From: G965222505 sp965222505
GTDB lineage: Bacteria > Bacteroidota > Rhodothermia > Rhodothermales > DATKEJ01
Length of the DNA stretch: 64,000 nt
Assembly (NCBI GenBank): GCA_965222505.1
Contig: OZ244956.1
Coordinates: forward strand, 930,001-994,000
Direction: 5' to 3'
Below, piece after piece: positions 17,217 to 25,955 of this stretch (position 1 is the first letter of the stretch; every line of letters begins with the position of its first letter). Position numbers and translations under genes: made by a program. The notes beneath the pieces were generated by a model. It worked only from the letters and a program-made list of their open reading frames with translations. It was not told the DNA's origin and did no database searches.

Positions 17217-19129
17217 TTATAACTGCGCTGGGTCAGCTTAACGTTTTCGAACGTGAGTTCTTCCTTGTGTAAGGTCGCGGGTGTGCCCTGGCCCTGGTAT
17301 TCCCAGGCGGCGACGTACGCAAAGTCGTCATCGTTGCGGAGCGCCTCGCCTTCGGCAGTCTGGTATTCTTCCCGCAGGTGGCACCCGCACGATTCTTCGC
17401 GGTGCAACCCATCCCGTGCCATCAGTTCATTGAGCTCCAGGAAATCCGACACCCGGCCGGCATACTCCAGGTACTTGTTGTAATTTGTCGCTTCACCCGG
17501 CACCATAACATTTTGGGCGTATGCTTCTTGCATTTCAGCAAACACGCCCTGGGCATGCTTCAAGCCTTCAGCCGTTCGTGCAATACCCACATGGTCCCAC
17601 AGCACCTTGCCGGCTTCCCGGTGAAATTCGATGACGGTCTTATCCCCCTTGGCCTTCAGTAGACGATCAATGTACTGCTGTGCATCATTCTGGACCGCTG
17701 CGAATGCGCCATGTGACGTATCCACGTTTTCCATCGACGTACCGGCGATGTATTGGCCGAGGGTGTAGGGAATGACGAAGTAGCCATCGGCCAGGCCTTG
17801 CATGAGCGCACTGGCCCCGAGGCGGTTGGCCCCATGGTCCGAGAAGTTACATTCGCCCAGGGCAAATAGACCGGGGATGGTCGTCATCAGGTTATAGTCT
17901 ACCCAGAGGCCGCCCATGGAATAGTGCACCGCAGGATAAATCCGCATGGGTACTTTGTAGGGGTTGTCGTCCGTGATGCGCTCGTACATTTCGAACAAGT
18001 TGCCGTAACGCTCCCGAATGGCCTGTTCGCCAAGGCGGTCAATGGCATCTCGAAAATCGAGATACACGGCCAGGCCCGTATCGCCGACACCCCGACCTTC
18101 ATCGCACATCATCTTGGCGTTGCGCGAGGCCACATCACGCGGGACGAGGTTACCGAAGCTCGGGTACCGACGCTCCAGGTAATAATCCCGTTCGTCTTCC
18201 GGGATTGTACTGGCCGCACGTTTGTCCCCTTCTTTTTTAGGCACCCACACCCGACCGTCGTTTCGCAGACTCTCGCTCATAAGCGTGAGCTTGGACTGGT
18301 AATCACCCGAGACAGGAATACACGTAGGGTGCACCTGTACATAACAGGGGTTGGCGAAATACGCCCCGCGTTTGTAGCACCGCCAGGCGGCAGTCACGTT
18401 CGAGTTTTTGGCGTTGGTCGACAGGTAGTAGGCATTGCCGTAGCCGCCGGTGCAAAGCAGTACGGCATCTCCGGCGTACCGCTCCATGGCGCCGGTGACC
18501 AGGTTACGTACAATGATACCACGCGCCTTCCCGTCGGCCACCACAAGGTCGAGCATTTCCCGACGGGGGTACATCTCTACCTGGCCGGCCTGGATTTGCC
18601 GATTGAGGGCGCTGTAGGCCCCCAGCAGAAGCTGTTGACCCGTCTGCCCTCTTGCATAGAATGTACGGGACACCTGCGCGCCCCCGAAAGAACGGTTGGC
18701 GAGCAGCCCACCGTAGTCCCGGGCAAAGGGGACCCCCTGTGCCACGCACTGGTCGATGATTTCGTTGCTCACCTCGGCCAGCCGATGCACGTTGGCTTCC
18801 CGTGCCCGGAAATCTCCGCCCTTGATGGTGTCATAGAACAGACGCCAGACGCTATCACCATCGCCGGGATAGTTCTTTGCAGCGTTGATGCCCCCCTGTG
18901 CGGCAATGCTGTGCGCACGCCGGGCAGAATCCTGAATGCAAAACGTCTTGACGTGGTAACCGAGTTCGGCCAGCGTAGCCGCAGCAGAGGCTCCAGCAAG
19001 CCCGGTGCCGACCACCAGGATGGTATGCTTCCGCTTGTTGGCCGGGCTAACCAGTTTAATATGTTGCAGGTACCGCGACCACTTTTCTTCAAGTGGACCA
19101 GTGGGTACTTTGGAATCAAGCTTGGGCAT
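17213..19129 (-). CDS. sdhA: Succinate dehydrogenase/fumarate reductase flavoprotein subunit
   Basis: 638 residues, the long Bacteroidota/epsilon-type flavoprotein. It oxidises succinate to fumarate or the reverse. The FAD fold is 'ILVVGTGLAGASAAATLAE', and the His for covalent flavin attachment is in 'RAHSIAAQGGINAAKN'. Substrate residues lie in 'QVHPTCIP' and 'ALGECNFSDHGANRLGASAL'. The C-terminal domain has the usual 'REESCGCHLREEY'. The gene sits between sdhC and sdhB. A palindromic repeat overlaps its stop codon. There is no sign of damage. Confidence 0.95.
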   Translation of the reverse strand: MPKLDSKVPTGPLEEKWSRYLQHIKLVSPANKRKHTILVVGTGLAGASAAATLAELGYHVKTFCIQDSARRAHSIAAQGGINAAKNYPGDGDSVWRLFYDTIKGGDFRAREANVHRLAEVSNEIIDQCVAQGVPFARDYGGLLANRSFGGAQVSRTFYARGQTGQQLLLGAYSALNRQIQAGQVEMYPRREMLDLVVADGKARGIIVRNLVTGAMERYAGDAVLLCTGGYGNAYYLSTNAKNSNVTAAWRCYKRGAYFANPCYVQVHPTCIPVSGDYQSKLTLMSESLRNDGRVWVPKKEGDKRAASTIPEDERDYYLERRYPSFGNLVPRDVASRNAKMMCDEGRGVGDTGLAVYLDFRDAIDRLGEQAIRERYGNLFEMYERITDDNPYKVPMRIYPAVHYSMGGLWVDYNLMTTIPGLFALGECNFSDHGANRLGASALMQGLADGYFVIPYTLGQYIAGTSMENVDTSHGAFAAVQNDAQQYIDRLLKAKGDKTVIEFHREAGKVLWDHVGIARTAEGLKHAQGVFAEMQEAYAQNVMVPGEATNYNKYLEYAGRVSDFLELNELMARDGLHREESCGCHLREEYQTAEGEALRNDDDFAYVAAWEYQGQGTPATLHKEELTFENVKLTQRSYK

Positions 19130-19222
19130 TAATGTGTACCTCTAACTAACTGATGTTACGCCGCTTGTCGTTGATCTTGTACATTTCGGAAAGGTCGAAT
19201 GGGCCAAGACGGCGTAACATGA

Positions 19223-19918
19223 CTAACTAAAATAAATCCACAAGGGGGGGGCGATAAAACCAATGGTGATCAGGATGGCAATGAGCACCCCTAACGTGTA
19301 GATACCCGGCGCCAACTTTGGCGTCATGGCACCCAGCGACTGAAGCGCACTCCAGAAACCGTGCCGCAGATGAAAACCGAGCAAACAGACCACGGCCACG
19401 TATCCGAAAGTGTAGAGTGGCGACTGAAACTTTTCAGTCATCAGTCGGGCCAAGTCGCGCATTGGTGTGCCGTCCACCATCGTTTCGTAGTACGTGCCGT
19501 ACTTAAATGAAAGCAGGTGAATCACCAGAAAGACCAGCAGAATAATCCCGGACACAACCATCGTACGCGAACTCAGGGATTGCCGACTGGTGCCGCCTGC
19601 GCTCTTGTACTTGGCATACGCCTCGGGACGTGCCCGGCGCTTACCCAGAAAAATGTTGACACCAATGGCTGCGTGAAAGAGGAAAAAGGCCAGCAGGCCG
19701 AGTTCAACCACCCAGAGCAAGGGCCCCAGGCTGAGCAGCGTGTGGGAGTAGGTGTTGTACGCATCCGCACCGGCAAAGTAGGACAAGTTGCCGATCATGT
19801 GGATCAGCACGAATAAGGTAAGGCCCAGGCCAGTGATGCCGGTCAGGATTTTCTTACCAATCGGAGAAGTATAAAAAGCCATCAGACGGGACTGGGGCTT
19901 CTCTGTTTTGACGCTCAT
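19223..19918 (-). CDS. sdhC: Succinate dehydrogenase cytochrome b558 subunit
   Basis: The start is placed at ATG 19918 (MSVKTEKPQ), giving 231 residues; the longer frame adds 16 poor residues. Five membrane helices are visible. His residues suited to bind two hemes lie in 'FVLIHMIGNLSYF', 'FFLFHAAIGVN', 'FLVIHLLSFKYG' and 'LLGFHLRHGFWSALQS'. This single large anchor protein is the type B form (di-heme b558). It is the first gene of the operon, and its promoter must lie in the 329-bp gap to the divergent second sdh operon. Confidence 0.92.
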   Translation of the reverse strand: MSVKTEKPQSRLMAFYTSPIGKKILTGITGLGLTLFVLIHMIGNLSYFAGADAYNTYSHTLLSLGPLLWVVELGLLAFFLFHAAIGVNIFLGKRRARPEAYAKYKSAGGTSRQSLSSRTMVVSGIILLVFLVIHLLSFKYGTYYETMVDGTPMRDLARLMTEKFQSPLYTFGYVAVVCLLGFHLRHGFWSALQSLGAMTPKLAPGIYTLGVLIAILITIGFIAPPLWIYFS

Positions 19919-20247
19919 AACGTCCTTGTATACGTTTAAGTATCGGTGCCCGGATGTGCACCACAATAGATCGGCGGTAAGATAAACGATAGATATTTTT
20001 TACGCTTCGATAATTGCCCCACCCTTTTCGAAGAACAGGTATAAAACTTTCAGAAAATACCGAAAGTGAATAGCGGTCGGCCGGTGTTCATTTCGACTTC
20101 CTCAAAATTCCGGCCATCTGCTCCCTTTGCATGATCAAAAAGGGACCTAAAATATCAGCTTTTTCCTTTCATTAAATCTTCTAATTTGATATACTGTATG
20201 GAACGCCTCACACCTGTTCCCACTCCCTAACACCTCATACACTTTCT
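19919..20247. promoter_or_regulatory. Shared gap between two divergent sdh operons
   Basis: This AT-rich 329-bp gap must carry both promoters. An inverted repeat ACTTTC-N10-GAAAGT (20046-20067; one more G/C pair fits inside) sits near the middle and could be an operator. Candidate plus-strand promoter sequence is AT-rich at about 20150-20195 (TAATTTGATATACTG). No small gene is visible. Confidence 0.4.
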
Positions 20248-21075
20248 ATGGCCGAAGTCCTTGATTTAGGAGGGCATCGCACGGGGTTTGCCACTACCGC
20301 ACGCACGGACCGTTGGTGGGCGTATCCTGTAGGGGTATTGCTTGGCCTCAGTGCCTTTATTGTCTACGCCACCTGGGCGGCCTTTCAGGGGGCGCACTAC
20401 TGGCACATATCTTACCTTTCTCCGTTTTACTCTCCCGTCCTCTATACCGACCTATCGGCGGCCGGGGCGGCCCCCCTGAACCATGCATGGTTTGGCACCT
20501 GGCCTTCCTGGTGGCCTGGGTTTCTGCCCGCCTCTCCGGCGTTCCTCATTCTTATTTTCCCAGGCCTGTTTCGCTTTACCTGTTATTACTATCGTAAGGC
20601 CTATTACCGAGCGTTTTCGGGTACCCCGCCGGCCTGTGCGGTGGGTGCCTTGCCCCGCAATAATTACCGGGGCGAAACGTTCCTGCTGGTGTTTCAAAAC
20701 CTGCACCGGTATGCGCTCTATCCCTCGCTGGTCTACATTGTTATTCTATATTACGATGCCTTTCAGGCCTTTTTCTATCAGGGACAGTTCGGCATCGGTG
20801 TTGGCACGGTCGTGCTGTTGGTGAACGCCTCCCTCTTGTCCGGGTACACCTTTGGGTGCCATGCCTTCCGGCATCTGGTGGGTGGCAAGGTGGATTGTTA
20901 TTCCTGTACGGCCGCCAACCGGACCCGCCATGCCGCATGGCAAAAGACCACCCTCCTGAACCGCAGGCACAGCATTTTTGCCTGGATGAGCCTGTTTTGG
21001 GTCGGCTTCTCTGACTTCTACGTGCGCATGTGCTCGATGGGTATTTGGACGGATTTGAACACATGGGGGGTATGA
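20248..21075 (+). CDS. Membrane subunit of Sdh1-type succinate dehydrogenase
   Basis: 275 residues with about five to six membrane helices. It resembles the anchor of the mycobacterial Sdh1 complex (Rv0249c type): an N-terminal 'DRWWAYPVGVLLGLSAFIVY', an aromatic-rich loop before 'FTCYYYRKAYYRAF', and later 'GCHAFRHLVGGKVDC' with His residues that may bind heme. It is unrelated in sequence to SdhC at 19223-19918. It is the first gene of a membrane-flavoprotein-FeS operon. The stop codon overlaps the next start (ATGATGA), so the two genes are translationally coupled. Confidence 0.85.
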   Translation: MAEVLDLGGHRTGFATTARTDRWWAYPVGVLLGLSAFIVYATWAAFQGAHYWHISYLSPFYSPVLYTDLSAAGAAPLNHAWFGTWPSWWPGFLPASPAFLILIFPGLFRFTCYYYRKAYYRAFSGTPPACAVGALPRNNYRGETFLLVFQNLHRYALYPSLVYIVILYYDAFQAFFYQGQFGIGVGTVVLLVNASLLSGYTFGCHAFRHLVGGKVDCYSCTAANRTRHAAWQKTTLLNRRHSIFAWMSLFWVGFSDFYVRMCSMGIWTDLNTWGV

Positions 21076-22904
21076 TGATCGACCTCTCTGAACTTCAAAC
21101 TTTTGAGCATGATGTACTGGTTATTGGGGCCGGTGGCGCAGGGCTTCGGGCAGCCATTGAGTGTTCAGCCCGCGGGCTGAATACGGGCGTCCTGAGTAAA
21201 TCGCTGCTGGGCAAGGCCCACACCGTCATGGCCGAGGGAGGAATGGCCGCAGCCCTGGGCAATGTGGACCCCCGTGACAACTGGAAGATTCACTTCCGGG
21301 ATACCATGCGGGGCGGCAAATTCCTCAACCAATGGCGCATGGCTGAACTTCACGCCAAACGTGCCCCGGACCGCGCCCGCGAACTCGAAACCTGGGGCGC
21401 GGTATTCGACCGGACCAAAGACGGCCTCATCAACCAACGCAATTTTGGCGGGCACCGTTACCCGCGCCTGGCGCACGTCGGGGACCGGACCGGCCTCGAA
21501 CTCATCCGCACCCTTCAAGACCACGGCGTACACCAGGGCATCGACTTTCATATGGAATGCAAGGCCCTCGGCCTGCTCAAAGATGGCGACCGTGTGGCCG
21601 GGGCCCTGGGCCTCTGGCGAGAAACCGGCCGTTTTGCCCTCTTCAAAGCCAAAGCCATCATCTTGGCAACCGGCGGCGGTGGCAAAGCCTGGGCGGTTAC
21701 CTCCAACTCCTGGGAATATACTGGCGATGGGGCAGCAATGGCCTATGAAGCCGGGGCCGAATTGATGGACATGGAGTTCACACAGTTTCACCCGACCGGC
21801 ATGGTCTGGCCGCCATCGGTCAAGGGTATTCTGGTTACGGAAGGCGTACGCGGCGAAGGGGGTATCCTGCTCAACAACAAGGGCGAGCGGTTCATGTTTA
21901 ACTACATCCCCGACCGCTTCGCCTCTGAAACCGCCGACACCATCGAAGAAGCCGACCGGTGGTCCAACGGAGATGATACCGCCCGACGGCCTCCGGAACT
22001 CCTCACCAGGGACGTGGTGGCCCGTTCCATCCTGGCCGAGATCAAAGCCGGACGCGGCTCTGCCCACGGCGGCGCCTACCTGGACATCGCCAACCGCCGC
22101 CCCGCCGAACACATCAAACGCAAACTACCCTCCATGTACCACCAGTTCAAGGAACTGGCCAATGTAGACATCACGGCAGACCCGATGGAGGTTGGCCCTA
22201 CGCTTCACTACTTCATGGGCGGCATACGTGTGCATTCAGATACCCAGCAAACCAACGTGCCCGGCCTTTTTGCCTGTGGTGAATGCGCCGCTGGCCTGCA
22301 CGGAGCGAACCGACTGGGCGGCAATTCGCTTTCGGACCTTGTCGTCTTCGGCCAATTGGCCGGCGCCGGGGCCGAGGCCTACATCAAAGGACTGGGTGCC
22401 CACCCTCCCGTTGATGCTGAACAGGTCCATTACTTCATGCGCCGGGCAACCGACATCCTCAACCGCGAAAGCGGCACCAATCCATACCTTATCCATGAGG
22501 ACTTGCAACAGGTGATGCAACAGTACGTCGGCATCATTCGCACGGAGGAAGATTTACAAACAGGCCTGGCAGAACTGAAACGCCTCAAGCAAGAGGCGGC
22601 AGACGTCAAGGCGCATGGAGCCAGCCAATACAACCCCGGCTGGCATGAGTCGCTGGACCTCACACCATTGCTTATCACCTCTGAAGCCGTAGCGCGTGCA
22701 GCCCTCATGCGCCAGGAAAGCAGAGGGGCCCATACCCGGCTGGATTATGCCGGAGAGCGCGACGCATGGGGGCAGATAAACATCATCGTATCCCAGGGTG
22801 AAAACGGCATGACGGTGCAAGCCGTCCAGCGCCCCAAACCGCCGGACGAACTTGCAGCCATTGCCTATGCTACACTGGAAGAACTGGAGAACCCTGATGG
22901 CTAA
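21072..22904 (+). CDS. Sdh1-type fumarate reductase/succinate dehydrogenase flavoprotein
   Basis: About 610 residues. The start is set at ATG 21072, overlapping the preceding stop; ATG 21075 is equally possible. The FAD motif is 'DVLVIGAGGAGLRAAIECS', and the His for flavin attachment is in 'AHTVMAEGGMAAAL'. Substrate-site words are 'TQFHPTGMVWPP' and 'GECAAGLHGANRLGGNSL'. This is the L-aspartate-oxidase-like subgroup seen in mycobacterial Sdh1 (Rv0248c type), distinct from the long SdhA encoded on the other strand. The complex links succinate/fumarate to the quinone pool. It overlaps the FeS gene by 8 nt. Confidence 0.92.
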   Translation: MMIDLSELQTFEHDVLVIGAGGAGLRAAIECSARGLNTGVLSKSLLGKAHTVMAEGGMAAALGNVDPRDNWKIHFRDTMRGGKFLNQWRMAELHAKRAPDRARELETWGAVFDRTKDGLINQRNFGGHRYPRLAHVGDRTGLELIRTLQDHGVHQGIDFHMECKALGLLKDGDRVAGALGLWRETGRFALFKAKAIILATGGGGKAWAVTSNSWEYTGDGAAMAYEAGAELMDMEFTQFHPTGMVWPPSVKGILVTEGVRGEGGILLNNKGERFMFNYIPDRFASETADTIEEADRWSNGDDTARRPPELLTRDVVARSILAEIKAGRGSAHGGAYLDIANRRPAEHIKRKLPSMYHQFKELANVDITADPMEVGPTLHYFMGGIRVHSDTQQTNVPGLFACGECAAGLHGANRLGGNSLSDLVVFGQLAGAGAEAYIKGLGAHPPVDAEQVHYFMRRATDILNRESGTNPYLIHEDLQQVMQQYVGIIRTEEDLQTGLAELKRLKQEAADVKAHGASQYNPGWHESLDLTPLLITSEAVARAALMRQESRGAHTRLDYAGERDAWGQINIIVSQGENGMTVQAVQRPKPPDELAAIAYATLEELENPDG

Positions 22905-23646
22905 ACGCAATTTTAAGGTATGGCGCGGGACAAATGACGGTGGCGATTTTGTCCATTACCAGACTGATATCGATGAGGGCATGGTGATGCTAGATGCCCT
23001 GCATCGCATCCAGGCCAAACAGGCCAACGACCTGGCCGTACGCTGGAATTGCAAAGCCGGCAAGTGCGGCTCGTGCAGTATGGAGATTAACGGGCGGCCC
23101 CGACTGGCCTGCATGACGCGCCTCAGCGATTTTGCAGAGGATCAAACCCTCACTGTACGCCCGATGAAGTCCTTCCCGATTATCAAGGACCTGGTGACGG
23201 ACGTCTCCTGGAATTACAAACAAAACAAGCGCATTCCACCCCTGAAACCCCGGGAATGTGACCCCGACGGCCAGTACCGGATGATGCAGGACGATGTAGA
23301 CCGGATACAGGAGTTCAGAAAATGTATCGAGTGCTACCTGTGCCAAAACACGTGCCATGTAATTCGGGACCACGGCAAGCAAAACAACTTCGTCGGCCCG
23401 CGTTTCATGATCCGGCTGGCCAGTCTGGAAATGCATCCTCTCGATACGGCGGATCGCATTCCAGCCATCAAAGAAGACTTCGGTTCAGGCATGTGCAACG
23501 TCACACGCTGCTGCACGGAAATGTGCCCTGAGCATATCAACATCACTGACAATGGCATCATCCCCCTCAAAGAACGGGTGGTGGACCGGTACTATGACCC
23601 CTTAATGATGCTAATCAACAAGTTTAGGGGAAAACGTAATAAATGA
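22897..23646 (+). CDS. Sdh1-type succinate dehydrogenase iron-sulfur subunit
   Basis: The start is placed at ATG 22897 (MAKRNFKVW), giving 249 residues; it overlaps the flavoprotein gene by 8 nt. The [2Fe-2S] loop is 'CKAGKCGSCSM' with the last Cys in 'RLACMTR'. The second domain has 'CIECYLCQNTCH', where His replaces the usual Pro, and 'CNVTRCCTEMCP' for the remaining clusters, with one extra Cys. These are features of the Sdh1/actinobacterial-type subunit. With the two preceding genes it makes a full second complex. Confidence 0.92.
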   Translation: MAKRNFKVWRGTNDGGDFVHYQTDIDEGMVMLDALHRIQAKQANDLAVRWNCKAGKCGSCSMEINGRPRLACMTRLSDFAEDQTLTVRPMKSFPIIKDLVTDVSWNYKQNKRIPPLKPRECDPDGQYRMMQDDVDRIQEFRKCIECYLCQNTCHVIRDHGKQNNFVGPRFMIRLASLEMHPLDTADRIPAIKEDFGSGMCNVTRCCTEMCPEHINITDNGIIPLKERVVDRYYDPLMMLINKFRGKRNK

Positions 23647-23661
23647 CCATGAGGTACACCT

Positions 23662-24162
23662 ATGTTTGAACTCAAATCCCTCTCTCCTTCCGGCATCCCG
23701 GCTGCGCTCGCCAAAGCCAAACACTACCGGCTACTCAATGAACCCTATGAAGCGGAAAGCATATGCCGCGATGTGTTAGAGCTTGAATCGGAAAATCAGG
23801 ACGCGCTCATCACCTTGCTTCTGGCCTTAACCGACCAGTTTGATCAGCGGGTATCAGCACAGTATAAACAAGCCCGAGCGGTTTGTGGACGGCTGCGTGA
23901 TCCCTACCAACGTGTCTATTACGAAGGCATTATCTTCGAACGGCGCGCCCTTCGGCAACTTGATGTGCGCTCGCCCGATTCCGGCTACCTGGCCTACGAT
24001 TGGTTCATGCGGGCCATGGCAAACTATGAAGAAGCCGAAGCCGCCAGTCCATCCGACAATGACGATGCCATCCTGCGCTGGAATACCTGTGCCCGCATCA
24101 TCATGCAGCATGACAACGTCAAGCCGCAACCGGTAGAACGGTATCAACCGTATTTAGAATAA
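23662..24162 (+). CDS. Conserved helical (TPR-like) protein
   Basis: 166 residues, no signal peptide, mainly alpha-helical. 'AKAKHYRLLNEPYEAESIC' and 'AMANYEEAEAAS' look like TPR-type helix pairs. It begins 15 nt after the Sdh1 FeS stop codon, so it is probably in the same transcript, perhaps as an assembly or accessory protein. That role is inferred only from position. It ends 4 nt from the convergent SDR gene stop. No named family was recognised. Confidence 0.6.
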   Translation: MFELKSLSPSGIPAALAKAKHYRLLNEPYEAESICRDVLELESENQDALITLLLALTDQFDQRVSAQYKQARAVCGRLRDPYQRVYYEGIIFERRALRQLDVRSPDSGYLAYDWFMRAMANYEEAEAASPSDNDDAILRWNTCARIIMQHDNVKPQPVERYQPYLE

Positions 24163-24166
24163 CCCC

Positions 24167-24910
24167 TCAAACGACCACACCCCCATCCTGCACCACTACC
24201 TCGCCCGTCATGTAGGAATTACGGTCCGAGACGAGGAACGCGGCCAACTCGGCAGTTTCATCGACGTGCCCTACGCGGTCCATCGCACACCACTCTACAT
24301 ACCGTTGGATGAAGTGATCAGGGATGGTATCGGCCAGATCGGATGCTACCACGCCGACGGCAATGGCATTGGCCCGTATGTTGAGCCGTGCCCCCTCCCG
24401 CGAAATGGCCTTGATAAACCCAATGGATGCCGCCTTGGACATGGCGTACGGCACCCCGGCGGGCACGGCGCGAATCCCGCTGATCGAGGTGATGGACAGA
24501 AAATGCCCGCCCCGCTGCCGCATCATCTGTTGAAAGACCGGCTTGCCGACGTTGTACAGGCCGTTGATGTTGACATCGACAATGTCGTCCCAATCCTTCT
24601 CCGGCATCCGCAGGAACATGCTCCCCCGGTTGATACCGGCATTGAGTACACAAATATCAATGCCGCCTAAAAACGCCGAGGCTTCATCGACCATTTTGGC
24701 CGAAGCCTGCCGGTCGGACACATCACACTGGATGGCCAGGCCCCGACGCCCATGCCCCTCAATACGGGTTTTGGTCTGCGCTGCTGCCTCATGGTTGCCA
24801 GCATAACAAAAGGCAACGTCTGCCCCCTCCCGTGCAAACACATGGCACAACGCATGCCCAATCCCCCGCGACCCGCCGGTGATCAAAACCCTTTTATCAG
24901 CTAATAACAT
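24167..24910 (-). CDS. SDR-family oxidoreductase (FabG-like)
   Basis: The start is placed at ATG 24910 (MLLADKRVLITGG), giving 247 residues. Classical short-chain dehydrogenase marks are present: 'TGGSRGIG' for NADP, 'NAGINRG', the catalytic Ser in 'LSITSISG' and Tyr-x-x-x-Lys in 'YAMSKAA'. The C-terminal 'DRNSYMTGEVVVQDGGVVV' is FabG-like. Such enzymes reduce 3-ketoacyl groups or other ketones, and the substrate is open. Only 6 nt separate the start codon from the end of an IS element, so the native ribosome site and promoter have been replaced. Confidence 0.85.
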   Translation of the reverse strand: MLLADKRVLITGGSRGIGHALCHVFAREGADVAFCYAGNHEAAAQTKTRIEGHGRRGLAIQCDVSDRQASAKMVDEASAFLGGIDICVLNAGINRGSMFLRMPEKDWDDIVDVNINGLYNVGKPVFQQMMRQRGGHFLSITSISGIRAVPAGVPYAMSKAASIGFIKAISREGARLNIRANAIAVGVVASDLADTIPDHFIQRYVEWCAMDRVGHVDETAELAAFLVSDRNSYMTGEVVVQDGGVVV

Positions 24911-24916
24911 CTTTGT

Positions 24917-25903
24917 AATGCGAATCAAGAGTAGAAAGCGAGCATGAACATGGCCGCAGCGAGCCGACCATAGACATGAACCATCAAGCCTTTGGTCGAA
25001 CGCACTTTTGAGGCTACTTCAATGCCCGTTTTCTCATTGATCCAGTTGAATAAACTTTCTATCGGCTGTCGCACCCGACTCACTGCCGTTGATTCGAGTT
25101 TCTGATCAAAATGCAAACGTTTCTGCCCCTTCTTTCGCTTGACGGGGGTATATAGCGTAACATTCTGTTCTTTCTTAAGTTGCTCTTTGAGCTTGTCGTC
25201 ACTGTAGATCTTGTCAGCGAAGAGTTCGCAGTCTTGCAAATACCCAAACAAGGGCCGAGCAAAACTCAAGTCATTCTCTGAAGCTGCTGAAATATGCAGC
25301 ACCTCTGGTAAGGGAATCGACTTGTTTTTCCGAGTGGCCAAGGCATGCACTTTGACACCATGATAATAGGTCTTCTTCGAGCTACAATAGCCCTTGTTGG
25401 CCACTTCACGGGCCACACGGGCACTACCGCTTCGACTGTTGTTTGCCAGCATCACCGGCATCGAATCCAAGATCTTGACCGATTCGACTAAGTGCTTACG
25501 CCCAGCTTGCCGGAGCATGGGTTCAATCAAGGCGTGAAAAACAGACCCGAGTGTGTTAACACGGTTTGCAAAAGCCTGATAACTCGGCAAGGCCGGAAAC
25601 CAATCGAGTAGATGGTCCCGAGCGTAATCATGTATGGTTTTTATTTCTCTATGTTTACGCATAATGCCGAACAAGTAAAGCGTGATCGCTTCTTGGTCGC
25701 TGAACGCAGGCTTGTTGTTATTACTGAATCTCTGGGCGTGCACCCAAAGGCCGTCTTCAAGTTGATCAGAGACGAACAAAAACAGGTCAATAAGCTTATA
25801 TTGCCAATCCATAGAGCGTCGATTTGGTGTTTTGAGTGAGGGTTTGAAGATTCACTCTTAACATCTCGGCGCTCTATCGGGTTCTCAACCCTTGATTCGC
25901 ATT
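24917..25903 (-). mobile_element. Insertion sequence, IS982-like, 987 bp
   Basis: The ends are inverted repeats: AATGCGAATCAAG at 24917-24929 and its complement ending at 25903, with weaker matches for about ten more bases. TGT flanks both ends (24914-24916 and 25904-25906) and is a possible 3-bp target duplication. One intact transposase gene fills the element. It is AT-richer than the surroundings. It is inserted between the SDR gene and the POT transporter gene. Confidence 0.85.
24925..25812 (-). CDS. DDE transposase, IS982-like
   Basis: 295 residues with an intact frame. The acidic triad can be placed at 'KILDSMPVML' (Asp), 'ELFADKIYSDDKL' (Asp) and 'RQPIESLFNWIN' (Glu). A middle 'KKTYYHGVKVHALAT' matches the second strand of DDE_Tnp_1/IS982 enzymes. 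Length and overall order fit IS982 relatives, but assignment to that family rather than another IS4/IS5-type group is by eye. The stop codon lies inside the left inverted repeat. The enzyme should move this element by cut-and-paste. Confidence 0.85.
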   Translation of the reverse strand: MDWQYKLIDLFLFVSDQLEDGLWVHAQRFSNNNKPAFSDQEAITLYLFGIMRKHREIKTIHDYARDHLLDWFPALPSYQAFANRVNTLGSVFHALIEPMLRQAGRKHLVESVKILDSMPVMLANNSRSGSARVAREVANKGYCSSKKTYYHGVKVHALATRKNKSIPLPEVLHISAASENDLSFARPLFGYLQDCELFADKIYSDDKLKEQLKKEQNVTLYTPVKRKKGQKRLHFDQKLESTAVSRVRQPIESLFNWINEKTGIEVASKVRSTKGLMVHVYGRLAAAMFMLAFYS

Positions 25904-25930
25904 TGTAGTACTCAGGTTTTGATCTTGAGT

Positions 25931-25955
25931 CGCACTCCGCACCCCGCACTCCGCA
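25931..25955. repeat. Short stutter repeat after the POT gene
   Basis: The words CGCACTC and CGCACCC alternate directly next to the POT stop codon (25956-25958). On the coding strand the stop is followed by repeated TGCGGAG/TGCGGGG units. It belongs to the same class of stop-adjacent stutters seen at 14046 and 17216, but with another word. Confidence 0.55.

Noticed and set aside
17924..19132. Long open frame (about 400 codons) antisense to sdhA
   Set aside because: It mirrors the codon pattern of a well-supported flavoprotein gene and its translation has no domain character.
21165..22112. Open frame antisense to the Sdh1 flavoprotein
   Set aside because: No conserved motif; the sense gene is certain.
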